A DNA stretch of 26,300 bases from JAYFRC01 sp034926415 (lineage in GTDB: Bacteria; Bacillota; Clostridia; Oscillospirales; Oscillospiraceae): the NCBI GenBank assembly GCA_034926415.1, contig JAYFRC010000075.1:1-26300 (forward strand). The letters are read 5' to 3'. The notes below the pieces were generated by a model that did not search any database, was not told where the DNA came from, and saw only the letters and a list, made by a program, of their open reading frames with translations. Made by a program: the position numbers and the translations under genes. Each line of letters starts with the position of its first letter. The stretch's first letter is position 1. This document shows positions 1 to 7,830 of the stretch, piece after piece.

Positions 1-711
1 GAAAACTCTTTTATCCAGGCCGGGCTTGCTACCGTCATCTGTCTTGCGATAGGCTATCCGTTCGCATATATACTATCGCGCGAAAACGCACTTATTCGCA
101 AGGTCGCGATGCTGTTCGTCATGCTTCCGATGTGGATGAACTTTCTTCTGCGCACCTACGCCTGGATGTCCATACTAGAAAACAACGGCTTTCTCAATCA
201 GTTTTTTGAAAAAGTCGGAATAATCAATCTCATCAATTTTCTCGGTCCGCATATAATCTCGAACTGGCGGATGATAACGTTCATTCCCATGATAAACACG
301 GACGGCGCTGTCATTCTCGGCATGATATACAACTATCTCCCGTTTATGATACTGCCGATATTCTCTGTGCTTGAGGGGCTTGACCGCCGCTATATCGAGG
401 CGGCGCAGGATCTCGGCGCCAACAGATTCGAGACCTTCCGCCGCGTTATCTTTCCCCTGTCTCTGCCAGGCGTGCTCTCCGGCATAATGATGGTGTTCAT
501 TCCTTCGGTCAGCACTTTCGCAATATCGAGACTTCTCGGCGGCGGACTCAAGCTGCTGCTTGGCGACGTAATCGAAATGGAATTCCTTGGCAGCGCCTAC
601 AACCCTCACCTCGGGAGCGCGATAGCTCTCGTAATGATGGTGATAGTACTCGTATGCATGGGCATTATGAACCGCTTCGGCGAAGGTGAAGATGAGGCGG
701 TGGTGCTGTGA
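1..711 (+). CDS. potB: Spermidine/putrescine ABC transporter permease PotB (5' end outside window)
   Basis: This is an inner-membrane permease subunit of a polyamine importer. The frame is open from base 1, so the first transmembrane helices lie upstream and only about 236 residues are seen. Several hydrophobic helices are visible. The cytoplasmic EAA loop that contacts the ATPase PotA is clear near the middle, reading YIEAAQDLGANRFETFRRV and ending in a proline-glycine pair. The gene ends in TGA and overlaps the start of potC by 4 bases (GTGA), which indicates translational coupling. The ATPase gene potA is not in the window and is probably further upstream. The potB/potC/potD order supports polyamine specificity, although the exact substrate (putrescine, spermidine or both) cannot be read from the sequence. 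Confidence 0.92.
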   Translation, partial: ENSFIQAGLATVICLAIGYPFAYILSRENALIRKVAMLFVMLPMWMNFLLRTYAWMSILENNGFLNQFFEKVGIINLINFLGPHIISNWRMITFIPMINTDGAVILGMIYNYLPFMILPIFSVLEGLDRRYIEAAQDLGANRFETFRRVIFPLSLPGVLSGIMMVFIPSVSTFAISRLLGGGLKLLLGDVIEMEFLGSAYNPHLGSAIALVMMVIVLVCMGIMNRFGEGEDEAVVL

Positions 712-1583
712 AAAAGCCGTCTGTATTCGGAAGAGCCTTCAATCTCCTCGTTTATATTTTTCTCTATGCGCCGATAATTGTGCTCATCATTTTCTCTTTC
801 AACGCATCGAAAAGCCGCACCATCTGGGCAGGCTTCACGCTCGACTGGTATATAAAACTGTTTTCTGACGATACTGTCCTCAAAGCCTTCGGCGTCACGG
901 TCGCGGTCGCTGTCATAGCGTCGGTAATAGCGACGGTGATCGGAACGATGGCTGCGATAGGCTTCTTCTCTATGCGCCGCAAAAGCCGTTCGCTGTTTAT
1001 GAACATCAATAACATCCCGATGACGAACGCAGACATCATCACCGGCGTGTCGCTGATGCTGCTGTTCGTATTTTCGACTCAGGCTCTCAACGCATTTGTC
1101 GCTTTGATAATTCCTGAGAGCGGAATAGAGTTTCAGCTTGGCTTCGGCACTCTGCTAATATCGCATATCACCTTCGACGTGCCGTACGTCATACTGTCAG
1201 TCATGCCGTGTCTTTACCACCTCGACAAAAACCTCTCCGAGGCGGCGCAGGATCTCGGCGCGACGCCGTCGCAGGCTTTTTTCAAAATCATATTGCCGCA
1301 GCTTCGTCCTGGCGTCGTCAACGGACTTATCATCGCGTTTACGATGTCGATAGACGACTTCGTCATATCTTACTTTACCGCCGGCTCCAGCGTCTCAACG
1401 CTTGCCATGGTAATTTATTCCATGACGCGCAAGCGCATAAGTCCTGAGATAAACGCCATATCCACTATCCTGTTCGTCAGCGTGCTTGTGTTGCTGATAG
1501 TCATCAATGCGCGAGAGATACACCAGCAGAATGCGGAGCAAAAGCGCCTGACAGCGCTTAAGCGCGACGCAGCGGCGCATTAA
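708..1583 (+). CDS. potC: Spermidine/putrescine ABC transporter permease PotC
   Basis: Second membrane permease of the polyamine importer, 291 residues, which is slightly longer than typical PotC proteins. The start is a GTG that overlaps the potB stop, and a GAGG element lies a short distance upstream. The N-terminal helix is followed by further hydrophobic segments. The EAA loop LSEAAQDLGATPSQAFFKII is followed by LPQLRPGV, and a later MSIDDFVISYF segment is typical of PotC. The two permeases carry almost the same EAA core (EAAQDLGA), as expected for a heterodimer docking on one ATPase. The C-terminal tail after the last helix is charged and rich in Arg and Lys. The gene ends in TAA and a 61-base gap precedes potD. 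Confidence 0.93.
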   Translation: MKKPSVFGRAFNLLVYIFLYAPIIVLIIFSFNASKSRTIWAGFTLDWYIKLFSDDTVLKAFGVTVAVAVIASVIATVIGTMAAIGFFSMRRKSRSLFMNINNIPMTNADIITGVSLMLLFVFSTQALNAFVALIIPESGIEFQLGFGTLLISHITFDVPYVILSVMPCLYHLDKNLSEAAQDLGATPSQAFFKIILPQLRPGVVNGLIIAFTMSIDDFVISYFTAGSSVSTLAMVIYSMTRKRISPEINAISTILFVSVLVLLIVINAREIHQQNAEQKRLTALKRDAAAH

Positions 1584-1644
1584 AATCACGGTAAAATATC
1601 TGTCGCCGCGAAACATATTATATTTATCAAGCGAGGCTATTGAA

Positions 1645-2724
1645 ATGAAAAAGAAAATCTTTTCCGCGGCTATGGCCGCCGTCATGCTGTTTTCCGTTTG
1701 TCTTACGGGATGCGGAAGCAGCTCTGCAAAGGCTACCAACGGTGTCGTCAACGTGTACAACTGGGGCGAATATATCGACGAGAGCATATTCGACGAATTT
1801 ACAGCCAAGACCGGAATCAAAGTCGTCTACACGACCTATGACAGCAACGAATCAATGTACGCGAAGCTAAAGAGCGGCTCGGTAAACTATGACGTAATCA
1901 TACCGTCCGACTATATGATAGGCCGGCTCATAAGCGAGAACATGCTCAAGGATCTCGACTTTTCGAAGATACCCAATTACGCAAATATCAACGACAGCTA
2001 CAAGAATCTCGAATATGACCCCGACGGCAAATATTCCGTCTCCTATATGTGGGGCACGACAGGTATAATATATAACTCGAAAATGATAAGCAAGCCTCTT
2101 ACAAGCTGGAAGGATCTGTTTGACGAAAGCAAGGTCGGCACCGGCAATGTTCTCATGTTCGACAACTCCCGCGACAGCATCGGCATTGCGCTGATGGCTC
2201 TCGGCTACCCGCTCAATACCACCGACGCATCCCAGATAAAGGAAGCTGTCGATCTTCTCATATCTCAGAAGGAGTCCGGCATCGTTCAGGCTTACGTAAT
2301 GGATCAGATATTCGACAAGATGGAAAACGGCGAGGCTGCCGTCGGCGTCTATTACGCGGGCGACTATATCACCATGGTCGAGGACAATCCCGACCTCGTC
2401 TGGGTTCAGCCCAAGGAAGGCTCCAACCTGTTTGTCGACGCGATGTGCGTCCCCACATGCTGTGAGAATTATGACAACGCGATGGCGTTCATCAACTTCA
2501 TGTGCTCCGACGACGCTTGCCTCGCCAACTGCGATGTCACCGGCTATTCAACTCCGTCCTCAACCGCATTAGCGCTTATGGACAGCGACATCACCAACAA
2601 CACCGTCGCCTATCCCTCCAATGAATTCCTCGCAAAATGCCAGACCTACGTCAACCTCGACGCCGACACTCTCGCGCTTTACGACAGTGAGTGGACACGT
2701 CTCGGCATATCGTCTGCTGGATAA
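1645..2724 (+). CDS. potD: Polyamine-binding lipoprotein PotD
   Basis: Extracytoplasmic substrate-binding component of the polyamine importer, 359 residues. The N-terminus is a lipoprotein signal peptide: a Lys-rich start, a hydrophobic core, and the lipobox LTGC with the acylated cysteine at residue 23. This anchors it on the outer face of the membrane, as expected in a Gram-positive-type cell. The mature part opens with NVYNWGEYIDESIFDEF, the usual PotD/PotF beginning, and SDYMIGRLI and YMWGTTGIIYNS are also recognisable periplasmic-binding-protein type II segments. It follows potC on the same strand and is followed 27 bases later by a thioesterase gene, so it is probably co-transcribed with both. 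Ligand preference cannot be assigned from the sequence alone. Confidence 0.93.
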   Translation: MKKKIFSAAMAAVMLFSVCLTGCGSSSAKATNGVVNVYNWGEYIDESIFDEFTAKTGIKVVYTTYDSNESMYAKLKSGSVNYDVIIPSDYMIGRLISENMLKDLDFSKIPNYANINDSYKNLEYDPDGKYSVSYMWGTTGIIYNSKMISKPLTSWKDLFDESKVGTGNVLMFDNSRDSIGIALMALGYPLNTTDASQIKEAVDLLISQKESGIVQAYVMDQIFDKMENGEAAVGVYYAGDYITMVEDNPDLVWVQPKEGSNLFVDAMCVPTCCENYDNAMAFINFMCSDDACLANCDVTGYSTPSSTALALMDSDITNNTVAYPSNEFLAKCQTYVNLDADTLALYDSEWTRLGISSAG

Positions 2725-2751
2725 TCAAATATTTCCATAAGGAGAAAAAGC

Positions 2752-3147
2752 ATGATAGAAATCGGAATGAAAAACAAAGCTGAGACAGTCGTCTCAGACG
2801 CGAACACCGCCGCCACCGTCGGCTCCGGCGCGCTGCGTGTTTTCGGCACTCCATACATGATAGCGCTCATAGAAAGCGCAGCGCTTACTCTCATGCAGCG
2901 CGAGCTTCCAGGCGGCAAGGGCTCCGTCGGCACGCGCATCGCGGTATCGCACGACGCGCCAACGCCAGTCGGCATGAAGGTTTGGGCAGAGGTCGAGGTC
3001 ACGGGCGTTTCCACAAGCGGCAAGATTGTCGATTTCTCCGCAGTCGCATACGACGAGGCCGGCGTCATCGGACGCGGCACGCACCAGCGCGCTGTTATAG
3101 ACAACGAGCGTTTTCTCGCTAAGACCAACGCGAAGACCGCAAATTAA
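2752..3147 (+). CDS. FlK-like hotdog-fold thioesterase
   Basis: A 131-residue single-domain protein of the hotdog fold, most like the fluoroacetyl-CoA thioesterase (FlK) family. The residues corresponding to the FlK catalytic set are present with the same spacing: Thr33 in FGTP, Glu41 in ALIESAAL and His67 in VSHDAPTPVG. In FlK these are Thr42, Glu50 and His76. The motif HDAPTPVGMKVWAEVEV is typical of the family. A good ribosome-binding site (AAGGAG) precedes the ATG. It is the last gene before the terminator at 3154-3190 and lies 27 bases after potD, so it is likely part of the polyamine transport operon. The substrate is unknown. Nothing here indicates organofluorine metabolism, and many homologues of this family act on other small acyl-CoAs. 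Confidence 0.82.
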   Translation: MIEIGMKNKAETVVSDANTAATVGSGALRVFGTPYMIALIESAALTLMQRELPGGKGSVGTRIAVSHDAPTPVGMKVWAEVEVTGVSTSGKIVDFSAVAYDEAGVIGRGTHQRAVIDNERFLAKTNAKTAN

Positions 3148-3153
3148 AAAGGC

Positions 3154-3190
3154 AAAAAAACCTCCGGCTCTAAGAGCCGGAGGTTTTTTA
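3154..3190. terminator. Bidirectional rho-independent terminator
   Basis: A perfect 10-bp GC-rich stem (3161-3170 with 3174-3183) closes a 3-base TAA loop. A run of seven A lies on the left and six T on the right, so a U-tract follows the hairpin whichever strand is transcribed. It sits between the convergent thioesterase gene and hisE, 1 base before the hisE stop codon, and should end both the pot operon and the his operon. Confidence 0.93.
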
Positions 3191-3520
3191 TTACGAATTT
3201 TTGTCATTAGTATGGAATTGCTTGAGATTGCCTATCTTGCGGCTCCTGTTCTCAAGTTCCGAAAACACGTCTTCAAGTGGTATCCCCTGCTGCGCCATCA
3301 TCACGATGAGATGATAAATCAGGTCGGATATTTCGCACACAGTCTCGGAATTATTCCCGTTCTTCGCGGCGATGATCGTCTCCGAGGATTCCTCTCCGAC
3401 CTTTTTCAGTATCTTGTCTATGCCTTTGTCGAAAAGGTAGCAGGTGTACGAACCCTCCATCGGATTCTTTTTTCTGTCCTCGACCACATCGTAAAGATCC
3501 TTGAGCACATTGTCGTTCAT
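3191..3520 (-). CDS. hisE: Phosphoribosyl-ATP pyrophosphatase HisE
   Basis: Second step of histidine synthesis: hydrolysis of phosphoribosyl-ATP to phosphoribosyl-AMP and pyrophosphate, in the cytosol. The protein has 109 residues and belongs to the all-alpha MazG-like NTP pyrophosphatases. Metal-binding residues are visible as Glu43-Glu44-x-x-Glu47 in KVGEESSETIIAAKN and as Glu63-x-x-Asp66 in EISDLIYHL. It is encoded separately from HisI, although the two are fused in many bacteria. The ATG at 3520 has a GAGGTG ribosome-binding site and lies 9 bases after the hisI stop. This is the last gene of the his operon, and its TAA stop touches the bidirectional terminator. Confidence 0.95.
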   Translation of the reverse strand: MNDNVLKDLYDVVEDRKKNPMEGSYTCYLFDKGIDKILKKVGEESSETIIAAKNGNNSETVCEISDLIYHLIVMMAQQGIPLEDVFSELENRSRKIGNLKQFHTNDKNS

Positions 3521-3529
3521 AATTGCACC

Positions 3530-3862
3530 TCACACTATCTTATTGAAAAAGCAGCTTCTTCTTCCCGTGTGGCAGGTCGGGCCGTCCGCGTCGCAGATGT
3601 AGAGCAGCGTGTCAGTGTCGCAGTCGGTGTATATCTCACGCACATGCAGAAAATTTCCGCTTGTCTCACCCTTGTTCCACAGCTGTTCGCGGCTCCTCGA
3701 CCAGAACCATGCGGTCTTCGTCTCAAGCGTCATACGAACGGCCTCCTCGTTAGTGAAGCCGAGCATCAGAATGTCCTTTGTCTCCCTATCCTGAATTATG
3801 ACCGGTATGAGCTCTGCTTTTTGAAAGAGATTTTTTATGTCGATATTTCCAATTTTTCCCAT
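3530..3862 (-). CDS. hisI: Phosphoribosyl-AMP cyclohydrolase HisI
   Basis: Third step of histidine synthesis: opening of the adenine ring of phosphoribosyl-AMP. The protein has 110 residues, the length of a stand-alone HisI. Family motifs appear in order: MLGFTNEEA (33-41), the substrate-binding stretch WFWSRSREQLWNKGETSGN (52-70), the magnesium-site DCDTD (80-84) and the zinc-site cysteines Cys81, Cys97 and Cys104, the last two in TCHTGRRSCF. The start lies 4 bases beyond the hisF stop, and its weak ribosome-binding site (AAGG) lies inside the end of hisF, so translation is probably coupled. The gene ends in TGA just before hisE. Confidence 0.95.
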   Translation of the reverse strand: MGKIGNIDIKNLFQKAELIPVIIQDRETKDILMLGFTNEEAVRMTLETKTAWFWSRSREQLWNKGETSGNFLHVREIYTDCDTDTLLYICDADGPTCHTGRRSCFFNKIV

Positions 3863-3866
3863 TGTA

Positions 3867-4625
3867 TCACAACCTTACCGGAATATTGCGCTCATGCAGA
3901 TGTGCCTTGACCTGCCCTATCGTGAACTCGCCGAAATGAAATATCGACGCGGCCAACGCGGCATCGGCGTCCGTCTGCTCGAACACATCGGAAAAATGCT
4001 CAAGCGTCCCGCAGCCTCCGGACGCTATAACCGGTATGCGTACGGCTTCCGTAACGACATTGAGCATCGGGTCGTCGAAGCCCGCCTTCGTTCCGTCGGC
4101 GTCCATGCTGGTGAGCAGTATCTCTCCCGCGCCAAGCTTTTCGGCGCGTGTGACCCACTCGATGAGGTCGATGCCGGTGCGTTTTCTTCCGCCCTCGACG
4201 ACTATCTCATAAGTTCCGTCGCCCCGCGATCTGGCGTCCGCTGCAAGCACGACGCACTGACTTCCGAACTTCTCAGCCGCTTTTGATATAAGCGTCGGGT
4301 CGGCGACGGCTGCGGAGTTTACCGATATCTTGTCGGCTCCGGCGCGAAGCAGTAGTCTGAAATCCTCTATCGTCCTTATCCCCCCGCCGACCGTAAGCGG
4401 TACGAAGACCTGCTCCGCCGTCCGTGCCACAACGTCCGCAACGGTCTTGCGCGCCTCGTGCGTCGCGGTTATGTCCAGAAACACTATCTCATCCGCCCCT
4501 GCGTCGCTGTAAAATTTTGCCAGCTCGACAGGGTCGCCCGCGTCGCGGATATTGACAAAATTAACGCCCTTGACGACGCGTCCATCGCGCACGTCTAGAC
4601 AGGGTATTATACGTTTTGCAAGCAT
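3867..4625 (-). CDS. hisF: Imidazole glycerol phosphate synthase cyclase subunit HisF
   Basis: Cyclase half of the glutamine-dependent enzyme that forms imidazole glycerol phosphate and AICAR. It receives ammonia from HisH. The protein has 252 residues and a (beta/alpha)8 barrel fold. The two catalytic aspartates are seen at Asp11 (IIPCLDVRDGRVVKG) and Asp130 (LAADARSRGDG), and the phosphate-binding loops TVGGGIRT and VIASGGCGT are present. The ATG at 4625 is chosen over an in-frame upstream start because it begins the conserved MLAKRIIPCLD, follows GGGAGG, and overlaps the hisA stop by one base (TAATG). The longer frame up to 4772 only mirrors hisA sequence. Confidence 0.96.
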   Translation of the reverse strand: MLAKRIIPCLDVRDGRVVKGVNFVNIRDAGDPVELAKFYSDAGADEIVFLDITATHEARKTVADVVARTAEQVFVPLTVGGGIRTIEDFRLLLRAGADKISVNSAAVADPTLISKAAEKFGSQCVVLAADARSRGDGTYEIVVEGGRKRTGIDLIEWVTRAEKLGAGEILLTSMDADGTKAGFDDPMLNVVTEAVRIPVIASGGCGTLEHFSDVFEQTDADAALAASIFHFGEFTIGQVKAHLHERNIPVRL

Positions 4626-5341
4626 TATCGTCCCGCCTCCCTCACAGCCTTGGCAAGGTCTATCGTTCCCGCATAGTACGCTTTGCCTATTATCGCGGCG
4701 TACAGCCCCATGTCGCGAAGGCGCCTCACATCTTCTATCGTCGTCACTCCGCCGCTTGCGACAATATTGCACTTCACAGCTTCGCTCAGCTTTTCAAGCT
4801 GTGAAAAACTCGGCCCGGAGAGCATGCCGTCCGTGTCGATGTCCGTGTACACTATCGTCTTAACGCCGAGGCTTTCCATGTCCTTTGCAAACGCGATATA
4901 ATCAAGCCCGCTGCCCTTTTCCCAGCCGGAGACCCTGACCTCACCGTCTAACGCATCGATGCCTACGGCTATGCGGTCTCCGTATTTTTCAACAGCCGCG
5001 CGCACAAAATCCCGACCGCCCACAGCCGCCGAGCCTATGACCATGCGCGCAGCGCCGTTTGCCGAAACAAGTGCGAGCTGCTCCATGTCGCGCAGACCTC
5101 CGCCGAGCTCTATCTTGAGCCCGCTGTCGCGCGCGACGCGCGCGACGATGTCGCCGTTGACGCGCTCGCCGCTCCTCGCGCCGTCGAGGTCTACCATATG
5201 TATCCACTCCGCTCCGGCGGCTCTGAACTCCGCGGCGACGGCAATCGGGTCTTCGGCCACCTTGTGCGCAGTGTCAAACTCGCCTTTTTTCAGGCGCACA
5301 CACATTCCGTTTTTAAGGTCTATTGCAGGCTCGATTATCAT
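4625..5341 (-). CDS. hisA: ProFAR isomerase HisA
   Basis: Isomerises the aminoaldose ProFAR to the aminoketose PRFAR, the substrate of HisF/HisH. The protein has 238 residues and is a (beta/alpha)8 barrel homologous to HisF. The acid-base aspartates are Asp8 (EPAIDLKNGMCVRL) and Asp129 (VGIDALDG), and phosphate-binding segments LGGGLRD and VASGGVTT are visible. The ATG overlaps the hisH stop by 4 bases (ATGA), with GGAG 9 bases upstream inside hisH. The stop overlaps the hisF start. The position between hisH and hisF is the common bacterial order and supports co-translation of this branch of the pathway. Confidence 0.96.
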   Translation of the reverse strand: MIIEPAIDLKNGMCVRLKKGEFDTAHKVAEDPIAVAAEFRAAGAEWIHMVDLDGARSGERVNGDIVARVARDSGLKIELGGGLRDMEQLALVSANGAARMVIGSAAVGGRDFVRAAVEKYGDRIAVGIDALDGEVRVSGWEKGSGLDYIAFAKDMESLGVKTIVYTDIDTDGMLSGPSFSQLEKLSEAVKCNIVASGGVTTIEDVRRLRDMGLYAAIIGKAYYAGTIDLAKAVREAGR

Positions 5342-5946
5342 TTTGAAATCTCCATAAAATTCTTAAGTATCGCAAGCCCGACGTCTCCGCTTTTTTCCGG
5401 GTGGAACTGCGTACCGTAAACGAACCCGCACCCGACGGCGGCCACGACTTCGCTTCCGTAATCGGTCGTCGCATAAACGTCGGAATCATTGTCCGCAAAG
5501 CCGCAGTAGCTGTGAACGAAATAGACGCAGCTCCCCTCGTCAACGCCGCGAAACAGCGGCGAAGGCGTCTTAAAGCAAAGGCTGTTCCAGCCAATATGCG
5601 GAAGCTTGTATTTCGTTCCGATAAGTCCGACATGTCCCGGTATCAGCCCAAGGCCGCGGCACGGCCTCACCTCGTCGCTGCTGTCGAAAAGGAGCTGCAT
5701 CCCGAGGCATATCCCGAGCATGGGCTTTTTCGCGCTCTGCTCTTTTAGCAGAGCCGGAAAGCCGCGCGCTTCAAGCTGCGCATATGCGTCGGGGAACGCG
5801 CCGACTCCGGGAAGTATTATGGAATCCGCGCGCGCTATCGCGTGCGCGTCCGCAGTTATCTCCGCGTTTTCGCCGAGGAATTTCAGCGCATGTGTAATGC
5901 TCGCTAGGTTCCCAACTCCGTAATCAATTATCGCCGTATATCCCAT
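5338..5946 (-). CDS. hisH: Imidazole glycerol phosphate synthase glutaminase subunit HisH
   Basis: Class I glutamine amidotransferase that releases ammonia from glutamine and channels it to HisF. The protein has 202 residues. The catalytic triad is Cys80 (GICLGMQLL), His182 and Glu184 (QFHPEKSG), and the oxyanion region PGVGAFPDA is present. The ATG at 5946 overlaps the hisB stop by one base (TGATG). An in-frame GTG at 5949 would add one residue and a 4-base overlap and cannot be excluded. No strong ribosome-binding site precedes it (AAGGG only), so translational coupling to hisB is likely. Confidence 0.95.
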   Translation of the reverse strand: MGYTAIIDYGVGNLASITHALKFLGENAEITADAHAIARADSIILPGVGAFPDAYAQLEARGFPALLKEQSAKKPMLGICLGMQLLFDSSDEVRPCRGLGLIPGHVGLIGTKYKLPHIGWNSLCFKTPSPLFRGVDEGSCVYFVHSYCGFADNDSDVYATTDYGSEVVAAVGCGFVYGTQFHPEKSGDVGLAILKNFMEISK

Positions 5947-6527
5947 CACAGCTTGCCCTTAGTCGATGTGACCTTTCCGCTTTCGACACGCTTTGCGTCG
6001 GACATCGCGAGTCCGAGAGATTTGAAAAGTCCCTCGCATATGTGATGCGCGTTGTCTCCGTAAAAGCACTTCTGGTGCAGCGTCACTCCGGCGTTCATTG
6101 CGAAAGCCCGCATGAACTCAACGGTTAAGCAGGTGTCGTAATCTCCGCAGCGTTCCTGAGGCATTTTCGCGTCGAACACGAGATACGGCCTTCCGGATAC
6201 GTCGAGCGCGGTGAAGCAGAGAGCCTCGTCCATCGGGACGTAGGCCGACGCAAAGCGGCGTATGCCGGTCCGCTCGCCGAACGCTCCGCGCACGGCCTGT
6301 CCGAGGACTATGCCCACGTCCTCTACGGTGTGGTGCCCGTCGACGCTCAGGTCGCCCGCGGCCTTGACCGTGAGTCCTATTCCCGCGTAAAACGCAAAAG
6401 CATTCAGCATGTGATCGAAAAAGCCTATGCCGGTGTCGAGCGTTATATCTCCCCCGTCGAGGTCGACGCAGACGGTTATTTTTGTCTCTTTCGTCACGCG
6501 CTCGACCTTTGCAAGACGTGTTTTCAT
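5946..6527 (-). CDS. hisB: Imidazoleglycerol-phosphate dehydratase HisB
   Basis: Dehydrates imidazole glycerol phosphate to imidazole acetol phosphate. This is the monofunctional form (193 residues) without the histidinol-phosphatase domain of enterobacterial HisB. Manganese-binding motifs typical of the family are FFDHM (36-40), HHTVED (65-70) and HHICEG (161-166), and the protein ends in the usual STKGKL. The ATG at 6527 is chosen because an excellent AAGGAGG lies 7 bases upstream; an in-frame start at 6557 would put this site inside the gene and overlap the hisD end. No histidinol-phosphate phosphatase or aminotransferase (hisC) gene lies in this operon. Confidence 0.95.
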   Translation of the reverse strand: MKTRLAKVERVTKETKITVCVDLDGGDITLDTGIGFFDHMLNAFAFYAGIGLTVKAAGDLSVDGHHTVEDVGIVLGQAVRGAFGERTGIRRFASAYVPMDEALCFTALDVSGRPYLVFDAKMPQERCGDYDTCLTVEFMRAFAMNAGVTLHQKCFYGDNAHHICEGLFKSLGLAMSDAKRVESGKVTSTKGKL

Positions 6528-6540
6528 TTTGCCGTCCTCC

Positions 6541-7824
6541 TTATTTCGTATCCTCAAATCTTACCTTCATCGAATTGGCGTGCGCCGTCAGGTACTCGGC
6601 TTCCGCAAACGCGACGACGTCCTTCCACTGCTTTTCGAGATTTTCGCGCGTGTACTCAATGGTGCTCATCGTCTTTAAGAAGCTGTCGACCGACAGCGGC
6701 GAGAAAAACCTCGCCGTGCCCGAGGTCGGAAGAACGTGGTCGGGGCCCGCCATGTAGTCTCCGAGCGGCTCCGGCGCGTTCTCACCGAGAAACACCGCGC
6801 CCGCGTTTTCTATCAGCGGCAGGAGCTCTCTCGGATTTCTGGTACAAATTTCCAAATGCTCCGGCGCTATTTCGTTTGCCGTATCGGCTGCCTTTTCAAG
6901 GCTTTCGCACACAATGGCCGCGCCGAAATCGGCGATGGATTTTCTGATGATTTCCGCTCTTGAAAGATATGCCGTCTGGCGTTCCATCTCGGCATCCACA
7001 GCCTTCGCCATGTCCGCGCTCGTCGTAAGCAGCACCGCCGACGCGAGCACATCGTGCTCCGCCTGCGACAGCAGGTCTGCGGCCACATATTTCGGATTCG
7101 CAAACTCATCGGCGATGACGAGCACCTCCGACGGACCCGCTACCATATCAATGTCGAGCGTTCCGTAAGCGAGCCGCTTGGCCGCCGCGACGTAAGCGTT
7201 GCCGGGACCGACCAGCTTATCAACTTTAGGTATGAAGCCCGCGCCATAGGTCAGCGCGGCCACGGCCTGCGTACCGCCTACGCCTATCACCCTGTCCACT
7301 CCCGCTATCTTCGCGGCAGCGAGAACGGCGTTGTTGAGGTTTTTCGTCGGCGGCGTCACCATGATTATTTCCTTCACTCCGGCTACTCTTGCCGGAACGG
7401 CGTTCATGAGCACAGACGACGGATATGCCGCCGTTCCGCCCGGAACGTATATCCCGACGCGCGAAAGTCCGCGCACGATGCGCCCGACCTTTCCTCCGGC
7501 GGGGTTTTCCCACTCCTGCGATTTGACGAGCAGCTTTTCGTTGTAATCGCGGATGTCATCGGCGGACTTCTCCATGGCGCGGATGAGCTCGGGAGAACAG
7601 GCGGCGTAGGCCTTGTCCAGTTCGGATTTTTCAAACTCCCTCGGCTCTGCGCCGTCGAACTTCACGGAATACTTCCTGACGGCCTCCAGGCCGTTTATCC
7701 GCACGTCCTCCATGACGGCAGCCGCGGTCTTTACAATATCTTCGTTTGTCTTCGCGGCGCGCTCGCGCATACCGGCTATCTGCTTTTTATCGGCCATGCC
7801 GTCGGCCACTACAATTTTAAGCAT
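6541..7824 (-). CDS. hisD: Histidinol dehydrogenase HisD
   Basis: Last two steps of the pathway: NAD-dependent oxidation of histidinol to histidine via histidinal. The protein has 427 residues, normal for the family. Zinc ligands match Gln254 and His257 (LLSQAEHD), Asp356 (GDYMAGPDH) and His415. The catalytic bases are Glu322 and His323 in IAPEHLE. The segments GIYVPGGTAAYPSSVLMNA and LVGPGNAYVAAAKR are characteristic. The ATG lies 6 bases after the hisG stop. The upstream purine stretch is weak (GAG only), so coupling to hisG is likely. A 13-base gap that contains the strong hisB ribosome-binding site follows the gene. Confidence 0.96.
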   Translation of the reverse strand: MLKIVVADGMADKKQIAGMRERAAKTNEDIVKTAAAVMEDVRINGLEAVRKYSVKFDGAEPREFEKSELDKAYAACSPELIRAMEKSADDIRDYNEKLLVKSQEWENPAGGKVGRIVRGLSRVGIYVPGGTAAYPSSVLMNAVPARVAGVKEIIMVTPPTKNLNNAVLAAAKIAGVDRVIGVGGTQAVAALTYGAGFIPKVDKLVGPGNAYVAAAKRLAYGTLDIDMVAGPSEVLVIADEFANPKYVAADLLSQAEHDVLASAVLLTTSADMAKAVDAEMERQTAYLSRAEIIRKSIADFGAAIVCESLEKAADTANEIAPEHLEICTRNPRELLPLIENAGAVFLGENAPEPLGDYMAGPDHVLPTSGTARFFSPLSVDSFLKTMSTIEYTRENLEKQWKDVVAFAEAEYLTAHANSMKVRFEDTK

Positions 7825-7830
7825 AGGTTC

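Noticed and set aside
4626..4772. N-terminal extension of hisF by 49 codons
   Set aside because: The added sequence is an off-frame reading of hisA, and the conserved HisF start with the TAATG overlap lies at 4625.
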